This document shows, in pieces, positions 1-8,467 of a stretch of DNA of 28,533 nt. Under the pieces are notes generated by a model. It was not told the DNA's origin, did not search any database, and saw only the letters and a list, made by a program, of their open reading frames with translations. The stretch is taken from positions 1 to 28,533 of the forward strand of contig CAZYXP010000022.1 in NCBI GenBank assembly GCA_964651325.1, in the 5' to 3' direction. Position 1 is the stretch's first letter. Each line of letters starts with the position of its first letter. Source of the DNA: JADFOB01 sp964651325. GTDB taxonomy: Bacteria > Planctomycetota > Phycisphaerae > UBA1845. The position numbers and the translations under genes were made by a program.

Positions 1-1065
1 CTCCCCCCCAAGAGCACCGAGGGGATCGGCGGGCTGGCGGGCGGCGCGCGGATGATCGATCAACCCCGCCTGCCCGAAGAGCTCGAATTCATCCACTGCC
101 GCGATGTGCCCACGATGTGGGACGCCATCAAGCGGCTCTGCATCCGCGGCGCCCCAGCCATCGGCATCGCAGCGGCCATGGGCGTGGTCCTCGGTGTGCG
201 CGATGCCACCGACGGATCGCGCGACTCGTTCAACAAGAAGCTCGATGAGGTCTGCGAAACCTTGGCCTCATCGCGTCCCACGGCCGTCAACCTCTTTTGG
301 GCCTTGGCGCGCATGAAGCGCTGCGCTGAAGCCCACAAGAATGAGAAGCCCGCCGAAATCGCGCAGACGCTTCTTCAAGAAGCGATGTTGATTCGAGATG
401 AAGACGCCGCTATGTGTTGTGCCATTGGCACCTACGGTAAGAGCCTGATCCGAGAAGGCCACGGTGTGCTTACCCATTGCAATGCCGGCGGGTTGGCCAC
501 CGCTGAGCTCGGCACGGCTCTGTCTCCGATGTACCTTGCCCATGCCGATGGCGTGGGCTTCCGTGTTTTTGCCGATGAAACGCGTCCCCTGTTGCAAGGC
601 TCCCGATTGACGAGCTGGGAACTAAGCCAAGCAGGGATCGACGTCACTATCTTGTGCGACAACATGGCGGCCGTACTCATGAAGCAGCGTCGGGTCAACC
701 TCGTCATCACCGGGGCCGACCGCATCGCCGCCAACGGAGACACGGCCAACAAGATCGGAACCTACGGCCTGGCCGTGCTGGCCGACGCACACGACATCCC
801 GTTTTACGTCGCCGCACCGAGCACCACATTCGATTTGGAAACCCATTCCGGTGATGCGATCCCCATCGAACAGCGCGATCCCGAAGAAGTGCGCCGCGGA
901 TTCGGCAAGCTCACGGCACCGCCAGACGCGGCCTGTTACAGCCCGGCGTTCGACGTGACCGAGGCGCGTTACATCAAGGGGATCATCACAGAGCGCGGCA
1001 TCATTGAGCCCGTGAACAAAGACAGCATTGCCAACCTGCTGACGCCTTGCAGCACACCGCTGTAG
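1..1065 (+). CDS. mtnA: S-methyl-5-thioribose-1-phosphate isomerase, 5'-truncated by window edge
   Basis: Isomerises 5-methylthioribose-1-phosphate to 5-methylthioribulose-1-phosphate in the cytosolic methionine salvage pathway. The reading frame is open to base 1 with no ATG or GTG before position 52. The ATG at 52 falls inside the conserved N-terminal region (IDQ..LPEEL), so about 10-20 residues lie upstream of the window. Counting from that ATG, RGAPAIGIAAAMG (about 32-44) is the family N-terminal motif, THCNAGGLAT (141-150) holds the catalytic Cys143, and GADRIAANGDTANKIGT (from 221) holds the catalytic Asp223. The C-terminal TERGII..PV segment is also typical. The family is related to eIF2B-alpha, but the Cys/Asp pair and NGDTANKIGT favour MtnA. 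No other salvage gene is visible next to it. Confidence 0.93.
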   Translation, partial: LPPKSTEGIGGLAGGARMIDQPRLPEELEFIHCRDVPTMWDAIKRLCIRGAPAIGIAAAMGVVLGVRDATDGSRDSFNKKLDEVCETLASSRPTAVNLFWALARMKRCAEAHKNEKPAEIAQTLLQEAMLIRDEDAAMCCAIGTYGKSLIREGHGVLTHCNAGGLATAELGTALSPMYLAHADGVGFRVFADETRPLLQGSRLTSWELSQAGIDVTILCDNMAAVLMKQRRVNLVITGADRIAANGDTANKIGTYGLAVLADAHDIPFYVAAPSTTFDLETHSGDAIPIEQRDPEEVRRGFGKLTAPPDAACYSPAFDVTEARYIKGIITERGIIEPVNKDSIANLLTPCSTPL

Positions 1066-1078
1066 CACACTTGCCTTT

Positions 1079-1159
1079 AGCTCATTCGCCCCCGAGTGTA
1101 TGTGGATGCGCCACGATGTAGCTCATTCGCCCTCGAGTGTGTGCGGATACGCCACAATG
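1079..1159. repeat. Tandem duplication of a 41-bp unit
   Basis: Two units starting at 1079 and 1120, each about 40 bases and beginning AGCTCATTCGCCC, differ at about five positions. They lie between the ends of mtnA and the convergent secreted-protein gene. There is no obvious hairpin with a T-run, so a terminator role is not supported. Confidence 0.7.
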
Positions 1160-1246
1160 GAAACGAACAACCCCGGCCGAGGGCGGCCAGGCTACGTTTG
1201 ACGCTACCCAGCCGCGGCCTTGGTCCTCAGGCAACCGGGCACCCCT

Positions 1247-4200
1247 TTATGGGCAAGGCAACGGACAGCCGGTGTCCGTATAGGCTTGGCCCTGAAACGC
1301 CAACACGACAAGCTGAATATCCGCAATGTTCACAACGCCGTTCGGCTCACAGGGCCCCACGTCGGCGGTCTCCAACGAAACCAGCGAAAAATCACTCTGG
1401 AACGCCAAAACGCCCAACAGCGCATCGTTCAAATTGGCGATGCCGTCGTCGTCAAGATCGCCCCAAATCCAGGTTTGCAGGCTCGACTCCGCGGAAACGG
1501 CGCCGCTGAGCAATTCCGTCTGAACCAGATACGACGCTTCCGGCACGACGGCCTGATCGACAACGGTGATGGTGCCCCAAAGGGCAGGCGACTGGAACAC
1601 CGGCACGGCCGTTAGACCCCCGGTCAAATCCACATATTGAACCATGCACGGAAAGTCGGACGAAGTGACACGCAGCGCCACATCGTCCGGGCAGTTCTGG
1701 GGAAACGACACCGACAGCGCTCGTCCACCCGCGCCCGCCGCCGCCGGCGCCAGCACGGCGTGCGAGACCGCGCCGGTGTTCGCATTGCAGGCATCATCGG
1801 TGCAGCCGTTGCCGTCGTTGATGGGTTGCAGCACGCCACTAACGGGGTTGCAGCAATCGATGGAAAAATCAAAGTTATCGATGTGGCTCACGCTTCCGTC
1901 CACGTTGCATGTATCGGTCGTACACGCGTTGGTATCGTCGATGGGCAACACCTGCCCACCGATCGACGCGCAACACTGGCTCAGTGGATCAAAAGTCAAC
2001 ACATGGTCAACCGAGCCGTTTGCCTGGCACACGTCAGACGTGCATGCGTCGGCGTCATCGATGGCGACCAATCCGCCACCAGCCGGATTGCAGCACATCC
2101 CTGCGGGCGTGACATCCGTATTCACACAGGCCGCCGCCGCGCAGGAATCCACGGTGCAATCGTCGGCGTCGTCACAGGTTGCGGCCGTGATCACCGTTAG
2201 TGTCGCCGCCGCGCTCAAGGCACTGCCGAAGGCATTCGTGACCAAGCAAGCGTAGCTACCCGCGTCCGCCGGCAAGGCGGCCACGATCTCGTACGTCGAT
2301 AAGTTGGCCCCGGCGATGTCGATACCATCCAGTCGCCATTGGAACGTAAGTGGCCCGGTGCCGCTGGCCACAACGCCGAACGAAGCGCCCTCCCCTTCAC
2401 AAACAGACTGACTGATCGGAGACTGTTGAACCACCGGCGGCGTCTCCGCGCTGGTGCAGTCCAGTTCCACGATCTTGAACGCATCCAACGCCGCCTCCAC
2501 CACGGAACCGCTTCCGGTATCCGACGCACTGAAGCGGAAGCGCACGGTCGCCGTCAACGCGGCGAAATCGGCAACGCGAAGCAGCGGCACGAACCAACCG
2601 CCGCCCACTTCCGCCCCACCGGGACCCACGACTTCCAAAGGCTGCCACGTGACGCCGTCGTCATCGGAAACTTCAACTTCGAACAGATCCTCGTTCGGGC
2701 TGGCCCCGCTGTTGTTGGAGAACCAACGGGCGTAGCTCACGTGGGGATCCACCATCGCCGTCAGATCGAACGCCGGAGAGGTCAGCGTGGTCGTGCCGCC
2801 GTCAACGTCACTGTTGCAGAAGCCCGCGGCGCTGTTGTCGGTCAGGAAACACGCGCCCGAGCCATCGAAATCGAACTGAGGGTTGCCGCGGTCGCAGTCG
2901 GTGATGGGAACCGCTCGCTCCCAAGGACCGTCGGTGGCGTTTCCGCTGATCGTCCAGCCCGGCGCGCTCTCAAAATCCAGCGAAATCACGTCGATCAACC
3001 CGACAATCGCCAGTGCCGAATACACGTTGTTTGGCGCCGTGGGTGGGTTGGTCACCGTATCACCGAGGGTGGTTTGAACGCTCACATAATACTCAATCGT
3101 GCTACCACAAGGGGCTGTGGGAAACGTGCCGACGAACACTCCCGCCTGATCCACCATCGGCGTCGGCACGAACACGCCGCCGTCGGCCCGGGCAAAAAGC
3201 TGAACTGTTAGCGGGTCCGGGATGGCGGAACCGGGCATGATCTCGACGCGCAGTTGCGTCACCCCGCTGGGATCCACCAAATCCGGAAGCCCATCGGGAA
3301 ACGCAAACGTCACCTGTGGCCCTTGTACGTCTACGATGAAGAAACCCTCTTCAATGTCCGAAACCAGCACCTTGTCGGCGCCTAAGAACGGATACACGCC
3401 CCAGGCCCCGTTGAATCCTCCGGTGTTGTCGAACACCGAGGTATCGTAGCTGGCCACGAACTCAAACATGCCCGTAACCAAGTTGACGTCATACACCTGA
3501 AGACCGGCCTGATACCAGGAGACGTACAAACGATTGCCGACGAACATCATGTTGTGTACGCTGAACGCGTCGCTGGACAACACCAAGCTGTCGGTCTCGG
3601 TCAGCGTGATGGAACCAACGCCTTCCGTAATCCGAAACGCCGTCAAACCGCCGTTGCCGCGCTCTTCTCCCGTAACCACGAACGTCCCGTCATCGGTGGG
3701 CCACATCGAGTGTGTGTTGTTGCCACCGACCGACCCCAAGAACAACGGCGGCGTGTTGGCGACGTCCGATATATCGTAGACAAACAGACCGCTGTCCCAG
3801 CCGGCCGCGTAGAGCCGCCCGTTACTTACGTTGATGTCGTGAACAAAAACGCTGCCCACGTCATTGATGACCCACTTGGCCGTGGTAATCGGGCCGGCGG
3901 GCGGGTTGTCGGGGTCCAGCGTGCGCAGGTCGTAAACAATCACGCGCGGCGTGGAACTGTCCACGACGTAAAGGAATCCCAGGTCATAAAACACGTCGTG
4001 GCAGCGATCGAACCCGGCAAGTTGGAGCGTGGTCAAATGGACCGGCGCAGCGGGGTCGCGAACATCGACGATCTCAACCAGATCCGCCCCGCCGCTCTCC
4101 AGTCCGATAAACAGGAACCCGTCGCCAACCTTGACGTCCTGAGGCGAGCGAAACTGGTTCGGGCTGGGCAGGAAATAGGTCGAGACCGGCGTCGGGTTGC

Positions 4201-4441
4201 TCGGGTCACTGATGTCGAGGATGTGGACCCGACCCTGCATCCCATCGATCAACGTAAAACTGCCGACATAGGCGAAATTGCCATCGCCCCAGACATCGCC
4301 ATATTCACCAGTGTAGCCGTCCCAATGGCCCACGAGTGAAGCATTCACCGGCGGACTCTGTGCCTGAACTGCCACCGCATTCCCGGCCAACACCACCAAC
4401 GTGGCCATCACAAGGATGCCCCCACGGTTTCCGTACCTCAT
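1247..4441 (-). CDS. Secreted LVIVD-repeat protein with Ig-like, Cys-rich and dockerin-like modules
   Basis: Large exported protein of about 1064 residues. A signal peptide (basic start, hydrophobic ILVMATLVVLAGNAVAV, likely cut after AVQA) is followed by LVIVD-type beta-propeller repeats (about 30-375, e.g. VHILDISDPSNP, VEIVDVRDPAAP). Next come a beta-rich segment, a lamin/MAM-like 'choice-of-anchor' region (about 485-665), an Ig-like domain (about 670-755, ending DAGSYACLVTN) and four Cys-rich repeats of about 40 residues (about 750-890, pattern CTxDxC...CC). A dockerin-like pair of Ca-binding loops closes it (GDLDDDGIANLNDALLGVL and a second NGVVNIADIQLVVL copy), then a Cys-Pro end. The ATG at 4447 is only 2 nt from the GGAGG at 4450-4454, while the ATG at 4441 has 8 nt spacing, so 4441 is preferred. 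No catalytic domain is visible. Probably an extracellular adhesion or scaffold protein. Confidence 0.88.
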   Translation of the reverse strand: MRYGNRGGILVMATLVVLAGNAVAVQAQSPPVNASLVGHWDGYTGEYGDVWGDGNFAYVGSFTLIDGMQGRVHILDISDPSNPTPVSTYFLPSPNQFRSPQDVKVGDGFLFIGLESGGADLVEIVDVRDPAAPVHLTTLQLAGFDRCHDVFYDLGFLYVVDSSTPRVIVYDLRTLDPDNPPAGPITTAKWVINDVGSVFVHDINVSNGRLYAAGWDSGLFVYDISDVANTPPLFLGSVGGNNTHSMWPTDDGTFVVTGEERGNGGLTAFRITEGVGSITLTETDSLVLSSDAFSVHNMMFVGNRLYVSWYQAGLQVYDVNLVTGMFEFVASYDTSVFDNTGGFNGAWGVYPFLGADKVLVSDIEEGFFIVDVQGPQVTFAFPDGLPDLVDPSGVTQLRVEIMPGSAIPDPLTVQLFARADGGVFVPTPMVDQAGVFVGTFPTAPCGSTIEYYVSVQTTLGDTVTNPPTAPNNVYSALAIVGLIDVISLDFESAPGWTISGNATDGPWERAVPITDCDRGNPQFDFDGSGACFLTDNSAAGFCNSDVDGGTTTLTSPAFDLTAMVDPHVSYARWFSNNSGASPNEDLFEVEVSDDDGVTWQPLEVVGPGGAEVGGGWFVPLLRVADFAALTATVRFRFSASDTGSGSVVEAALDAFKIVELDCTSAETPPVVQQSPISQSVCEGEGASFGVVASGTGPLTFQWRLDGIDIAGANLSTYEIVAALPADAGSYACLVTNAFGSALSAAATLTVITAATCDDADDCTVDSCAAAACVNTDVTPAGMCCNPAGGGLVAIDDADACTSDVCQANGSVDHVLTFDPLSQCCASIGGQVLPIDDTNACTTDTCNVDGSVSHIDNFDFSIDCCNPVSGVLQPINDGNGCTDDACNANTGAVSHAVLAPAAAGAGGRALSVSFPQNCPDDVALRVTSSDFPCMVQYVDLTGGLTAVPVFQSPALWGTITVVDQAVVPEASYLVQTELLSGAVSAESSLQTWIWGDLDDDGIANLNDALLGVLAFQSDFSLVSLETADVGPCEPNGVVNIADIQLVVLAFQGQAYTDTGCPLPCP

Positions 4442-4449
4442 GCCCATTT

Positions 4450-4454
4450 CCTCC
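4450..4454 (-). promoter_or_regulatory. Shine-Dalgarno GGAGG deciding the start of the secreted propeller gene
   Basis: On the minus strand GGAGG lies 2 nt before the first ATG (4447) and 8 nt before the second (4441). The spacing supports the second ATG. Confidence 0.6.
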
Positions 4455-4503
4455 GCGCACTGGGCGCGCCCAAAAAAATCGATTTCACCCCCTGAGGCAA
4501 TCC

Positions 4504-4532
4504 ATTATAGCGGACCAGTTATTCCCCGCCAA
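4504..4532 (-). promoter_or_regulatory. Sigma70-like promoter of the secreted propeller gene
   Basis: Minus strand reads TTGGCG (4532-4527), a 17-bp spacer and a perfect TATAAT (4509-4504). Predicted transcription start is near 4497, giving a leader of about 50 nt before the Shine-Dalgarno. Confidence 0.6.
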
Positions 4533-4607
4533 GCATAATCAGCGGTCGCAATACTTGCCTTGCGGGGAGGCGAAGGCGGGAGCATGTCCGAAGCGATGGG
4601 ATCACCG

Positions 4608-4641
4608 ACTCAGAGCCGCTGGCGCAAGCCTGCGGACCCCA
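4608..4641 (+). repeat. REP-like hairpin repeat, family A copy 1
   Basis: Core CCGCTGGCGCAAGCCTGCGG forms an 8-bp stem with one mismatch and a GCAA loop. About 34 bases are shared with the copy at 12248-12281, and the core with 4729-4758. Confidence 0.65.
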
Positions 4642-4728
4642 AGACAGCCAAACTCCCCTTTGGTGCGTCTACATCGCCAAATAGCCTTTGCCGATCAGGA
4701 AGTCGCCCGTCCAGACACACAAACAAGC

Positions 4729-4758
4729 GATGCCGCTGACGCAAGCCTGCGGACCACG
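4729..4758 (+). repeat. REP-like hairpin repeat, family A copy 2 (diverged)
   Basis: Core CCGCTGACGCAAGCCTGCGG differs by one base from copy 1, about 120 bp away in the same orientation. Outside the core the match fades. It lies in the 385-bp space between the promoter of the secreted-protein gene and the end of fusA, where no gene was seen. Confidence 0.5.
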
Positions 4759-4832
4759 CACGGCGGATGTCACTAGGCATGAACCAGGTACTCTGATTTG
4801 TCCGAGAACCGCCCCCAAATGGGATCAAATGG

Positions 4833-6926
4833 CTACTTGGCCGAGGTCTTGGCTTTCTTGCGCGCTTCTTCGATCACCTCTTCTTGGATGACCGACGGCG
4901 TTTTGCGGTAGCACAAGAATTCCATCGAGAAGGTCGCCTGACCTTGGGTCAGCGAACGCAGATCGGTCGAATATCCGAACATCTTGCCGAGGGGCACCTC
5001 CGCGATCAGAACTGCTGCATTCGGCTTCATTTCGCTGGAGACAATCAGCCCACGGCGGGAAGCGATGTCGCCGTTGACGGAGCCCTGAAACTCGATGGGC
5101 ACTTCAATCTCGACTTTCATGATCGGCTCGAGCAGCACAGGCTTGGCATCGCGCACCGCCTGACGAAAGGCCGTTCTCGCGCACACCTGGAACGCAAGGT
5201 CCGAAGAGTCCACGGCATGGGAGGAACCGTCTTCAAGAATCATTTTGACCCCCACGACTTCGAATCCCGCAAGCGGTCCGCGCGGCCGAGCCATCTGGAA
5301 TCCCTTATCGACTGAGGGGATGTATTCTGACGGAATCCGACCGCCGGTCACCTTGTTCTCGAATTCGTAGTCATCCTCACTGTCTTCGGGCAGCGGGACC
5401 AGCTTACCGACGACGTGGGCATACTGGCCCGATCCACCGGTCTGCTTCTTGTGCTTGTAGTTGTATGGCGTCTCGACTGTGGGCGATTCGCGGTACTGAA
5501 TCTTGGGCTGGCCGACGGCCACCTCTGCTTTGTACTCGCGGCGGATGCGCTCAATGTAGACTTCCAGGTGCAATTCACCCATACCAGAGAGAATCGTCTG
5601 GTGGCTTTCCTCGTCGAAGTGCGAGTGAAACGTCGGATCTTCCTTGATGAATCGGCCCAGCGCCTTGGAGATCGGCTCACGATCGGAGGCCGTCTTTGGC
5701 TCAATCGCAATGGAGATTACGGGCTCGGGGCAATGAATGCTCTCGAGCGAAAGGTTTATTTCCTTGCCACAAATGGTGTCGCCCGAGACGCAATCGATTC
5801 CCATGACGCCGACGATGTCTCCGGCACGAGCCGCCTCGAGATCCTCGCGTTTGTCGGCGTGGAGGCGATAGATACGACCGATACGCTGGCTCTTGCCCGT
5901 GCGTCCGATTTTGTACATCTGGCCCCGCTCCAGTAGGCCCTGATAAACCCGCACGTACGTCACCTGCCCGAACGGCTCATCGCAAATCTTAAACGCCATG
6001 CCGATGACTGGCCCCTCGGGGTCGGCTGTAATGGTAACTTCCGCCCCTTCATTGGAATTGTCGCAGGCGTAGGCCACCCGATCCAGAGGCGAAGGCAGAT
6101 ACCGTGTGACGGCGTCGAGCAGGCACTGCACGCCCTTGTTGCGGTAGGCTGTACCGATCAGAACCGGGGTAATCTCGCGGGCAATGGTCGCTCGGCGCAA
6201 CGCGGCGCGGATTAACTCCACGGATGGATCGTCCCCCTCGAGCATGACTTCCATGAGTTCGTCGTCGTACAGGCTGAGCGTATCAAGCATGCCGTGGCGC
6301 GCCCGATCCGCATCGTCTTGATGGGAGGCAGGTATGGCTTCCAAAACGACGTCCTCGCCGGACTCACCACGGAACTGCACGCTTTTCATCTCGATCAAGT
6401 CGATGATCCCCGTGAAATCGTCACCGGCCCCGATGGGGAGCTGAAGCGGCACGGCCACATGGCCCAGTTTCTCTTCAAGTTCGCCGATAACCCGCTGCGG
6501 GTCAGCTCCGACACGGTCCATCTTGTTGATGAATGCCACGCGCGGCACGCGATACCGACGCATCTGGCGATCCACTGTGATCGACTGCGACTGAACCCCG
6601 CCCACTGCACAGAGCACCAACACGGCCCCATCGAGCACGCGAAGCGATCGCTCGACTTCGACGGTGAAGTCCACATGGCCGGGCGTATCGATGATGTTGA
6701 TTTCCTTATCTTCCCACTCCACGGTCGTGGCGGCGGAGGTGATGGTGATGCCTCGCTCTTTCTCCAGCTCCATGAAGTCCATGGTGGCACCGCCATCTTT
6801 ACCCTTGACCTCTTGGATTCGGTGGATTCTGCCTGCGTAAAAGAGTATCCGCTCCGTCAAGGTCGTCTTGCCAGAGTCGATGTGTGCGGAAATACCAATG
6901 TTTCGGATGTTGCTTAGCCGGTCCAT
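4833..6926 (-). CDS. fusA: Elongation factor G, spdEFG1 / mitochondrial EFG1-like type
   Basis: Cytosolic translational GTPase driving ribosomal translocation; 697 residues, full length. G1 is AHIDSGKT (14-21), followed by GRIHRIQEVKGKDGG and MDFMELEKERGITI (switch I), G3 DTPGHVDF and G4 NKMD. Domain II has FKICDEPFGQVTYVRVYQG, domain IV has QTGGSGQYAHV and GSVNGDIASRRG, and domain V has GYSTDLRSLTQG. Ser in AHIDSGKT (AHVDAGKT in ordinary EF-G) and the EVKGKDG insertion match the mitochondrial EFG1 / spdEFG1 branch. In that branch one paralogue translocates and a second, spdEFG2, recycles ribosomes. The gene is outside a str operon: no rpsL, rpsG or tuf is adjacent. The Shine-Dalgarno is weak. 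Function is certain; assignment to the subfamily is by motif only. Confidence 0.96.
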   Translation of the reverse strand: MDRLSNIRNIGISAHIDSGKTTLTERILFYAGRIHRIQEVKGKDGGATMDFMELEKERGITITSAATTVEWEDKEINIIDTPGHVDFTVEVERSLRVLDGAVLVLCAVGGVQSQSITVDRQMRRYRVPRVAFINKMDRVGADPQRVIGELEEKLGHVAVPLQLPIGAGDDFTGIIDLIEMKSVQFRGESGEDVVLEAIPASHQDDADRARHGMLDTLSLYDDELMEVMLEGDDPSVELIRAALRRATIAREITPVLIGTAYRNKGVQCLLDAVTRYLPSPLDRVAYACDNSNEGAEVTITADPEGPVIGMAFKICDEPFGQVTYVRVYQGLLERGQMYKIGRTGKSQRIGRIYRLHADKREDLEAARAGDIVGVMGIDCVSGDTICGKEINLSLESIHCPEPVISIAIEPKTASDREPISKALGRFIKEDPTFHSHFDEESHQTILSGMGELHLEVYIERIRREYKAEVAVGQPKIQYRESPTVETPYNYKHKKQTGGSGQYAHVVGKLVPLPEDSEDDYEFENKVTGGRIPSEYIPSVDKGFQMARPRGPLAGFEVVGVKMILEDGSSHAVDSSDLAFQVCARTAFRQAVRDAKPVLLEPIMKVEIEVPIEFQGSVNGDIASRRGLIVSSEMKPNAAVLIAEVPLGKMFGYSTDLRSLTQGQATFSMEFLCYRKTPSVIQEEVIEEARKKAKTSAK

Positions 6927-7764
6927 CTTTGCTTGTTACCTGTTGACCCGTTCTCACGCGGGCATAACTGACATTCACCAAATCCAATAGCACCCTATCG
7001 GCCGGTTTTTGCAATTGCAGTATCAGAATCCTACAGGCCGCCAATTCAAGTGGCGAAACCTGAAGACATCGTCGCCGCACCGCCCAAACCAAGCCACAGG
7101 GCTATTTCACAAGGAATACTGACCGCATTGACTCGACAGTCGGCCAGCAAGTTCGCGGGATCGTATCAGGATTGTAAGTGCAAATCAACAGGAAACTCAC
7201 ACGGTCGTCAATGATTCTTGCATGCCGAGTTTTGCGGCCTCTGGGCTCACAGACGTCGGGATTATCGCGGTTTGGGGCCCATGGCCGCCAAGGGCTCCCA
7301 ACAGTCCCCATGGCAGCCGCCGCGAGATCCACGGGAGGCAGCCCATGTCCGTTGCCGGGTGGCCGTCTTTCTTGGAAACTTGTCCTCTTGGAAATGGGGC
7401 AGGCGATGATCTCGCCCCGACTAGGCTTCGAAGGCCGTCCGACGCGGAGGCCGAAATGCCGAGGCTAGGATCACCTGCAAGCACAGGCATCAGCCAGTCG
7501 CCCTCATCGACACACCCTTCCTCCAATGCAGGTGGGCCACGCGCCCCCACGCAAAGTACGACTGTCCCGTGCGGCGTTCGTGGTGGGTCCGCGCATCGCC
7601 GCGACGCCGACCGCGTGATCCGCGCAGGTGATAGGCACGATTCGACGCCTGTACAACTTCCGACGTTGACGCGATGTTCCCATTTTGTTAGGGTTCCCGA
7701 CAGTCACGTTCGGAAGCTGCATCTTCCGACGATTTCTTCACCTCAACACTAGGAGGCAAGCACA
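6927..7764. other. 838-bp intergenic region, no credible gene
   Basis: Open frames here have low-complexity, Arg/Pro/Ser-rich translations on both strands without domains or good ribosome binding sites. A GGTGGGCCAC tract near 7531-7540 resembles the end of the family B hairpin repeats at 21123 and 25786 but lacks a clear stem. A promoter-like pair lies at 7666-7694. Confidence 0.6.
7666..7694 (+). promoter_or_regulatory. Possible sigma70 promoter of the VOC gene
   Basis: TTGACG (7666-7671), 17-bp spacer, TAGGGT (7689-7694). The -35 matches 5/6, the -10 only 3/6. It lies about 70 nt upstream of the start codon. Confidence 0.4.
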
Positions 7765-8256
7765 ATGGCACAGGCTACAAATCCGGTTCCGGAAGGGTTC
7801 ACGAATCTCACCCCGCACATGGTTTTCAAGGGCGCGGCCGACGCCATCGAGTTCTACAAGACGGCCTTCGGCGCCGAGGAAATCTGTCGCATGCCGGGCC
7901 CAGACGGCAAGGCCGTCATGCACGCCGAAATGAAGATCGGCAACGCCATGTTCATGATGTGCGACGAAATGCCCATGATGGAGGGGTTCGCGTCGCCGAA
8001 GAAGCTCAACGGCACGACGGTCTGCATGTCACTCTACGTTTCGGACTGCGACGCCGCGTTTGATCGTGCTGTGAAAGCAGGCGCTACTGCGTGCATGAAG
8101 CCCGTGGATCAGTTTTGGGGGGATCGCTACAGCAAGGTCACCGATCCGTTCGGCCATCAATGGGAAATCTGCACCCACAAGGAAGACCTGACGCCCGAAG
8201 AAATCGGTAAGCGGGCGGAAGAATGGATGGCCAACATGGGCGACTGCGGCGTATAG
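7765..8256 (+). CDS. VOC superfamily (PhnB/glyoxalase-like) protein
   Basis: 163-residue cytosolic protein of the vicinal oxygen chelate superfamily, PhnB-like subgroup. LTPHMVFKGAADAIEFYKTAFGAEE near the N-terminus (residues about 15-39, seen as two adjoining blocks) is the hallmark of PhnB-like proteins. A second half, SLYVSDCDAAFDRAVKAGA, then DRYSKVTDPFGHQWEI, completes the paired beta-alpha-beta-beta-beta modules. An AGGAGG lies 8 nt before the ATG. It stands alone, with about 840 bp of non-coding DNA upstream and glyS convergent downstream. The substrate is unknown: relatives include stress- or antibiotic-related and demethylmenaquinone-type proteins, and the annotation should stay at superfamily level. 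Confidence 0.9.
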   Translation: MAQATNPVPEGFTNLTPHMVFKGAADAIEFYKTAFGAEEICRMPGPDGKAVMHAEMKIGNAMFMMCDEMPMMEGFASPKKLNGTTVCMSLYVSDCDAAFDRAVKAGATACMKPVDQFWGDRYSKVTDPFGHQWEICTHKEDLTPEEIGKRAEEWMANMGDCGV

Positions 8257-8368
8257 ATCGCCAGCGTTGGGCACACCGTTCGCCGGGCCTTCTTGCCCCT
8301 ACATCCAAGGCAAAAAGGGCGGCGGGCGGGTGCCCCATGTCCTGCCGGACGTGGGGAAGACGATGAAT

Positions 8369-8412
8369 TCGCAGTTAGGATGATTTCGCGGTCAGGATGA
8401 TGTCGCAGTCAA
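8369..8412. repeat. 17-bp tandem repeat, about 2.5 copies
   Basis: Units TCGCAGTTAGGATGATT (8369-8385), TCGCGGTCAGGATGATG (8386-8402) and a partial TCGCAGTCAA (8403-8412) lie between the convergent VOC and glyS genes. A GC-rich REP-like hairpin (GGGC-TGGC-GCCC, 8429-8440) follows directly. Confidence 0.65.
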
Positions 8413-8467
8413 CAGGCGGGTGGTCCGAGGGCTGGCGCCCGCGGCTCGGAGGACGTGAATCCCTGCC

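Noticed and set aside
1637..2255. Plus-strand frames of 187 and 203 residues opposite the secreted propeller gene
   Set aside because: They mirror the Cys-rich repeat region of the minus-strand gene, whose domains, signal peptide and promoter are clear.
7222..7752. 176-residue open frame upstream of the VOC gene
   Set aside because: Low-complexity Pro/Arg/Ser-rich translation, no domain, no Shine-Dalgarno, and an overlapping open frame of similar quality on the other strand. GC-rich non-coding DNA explains both.
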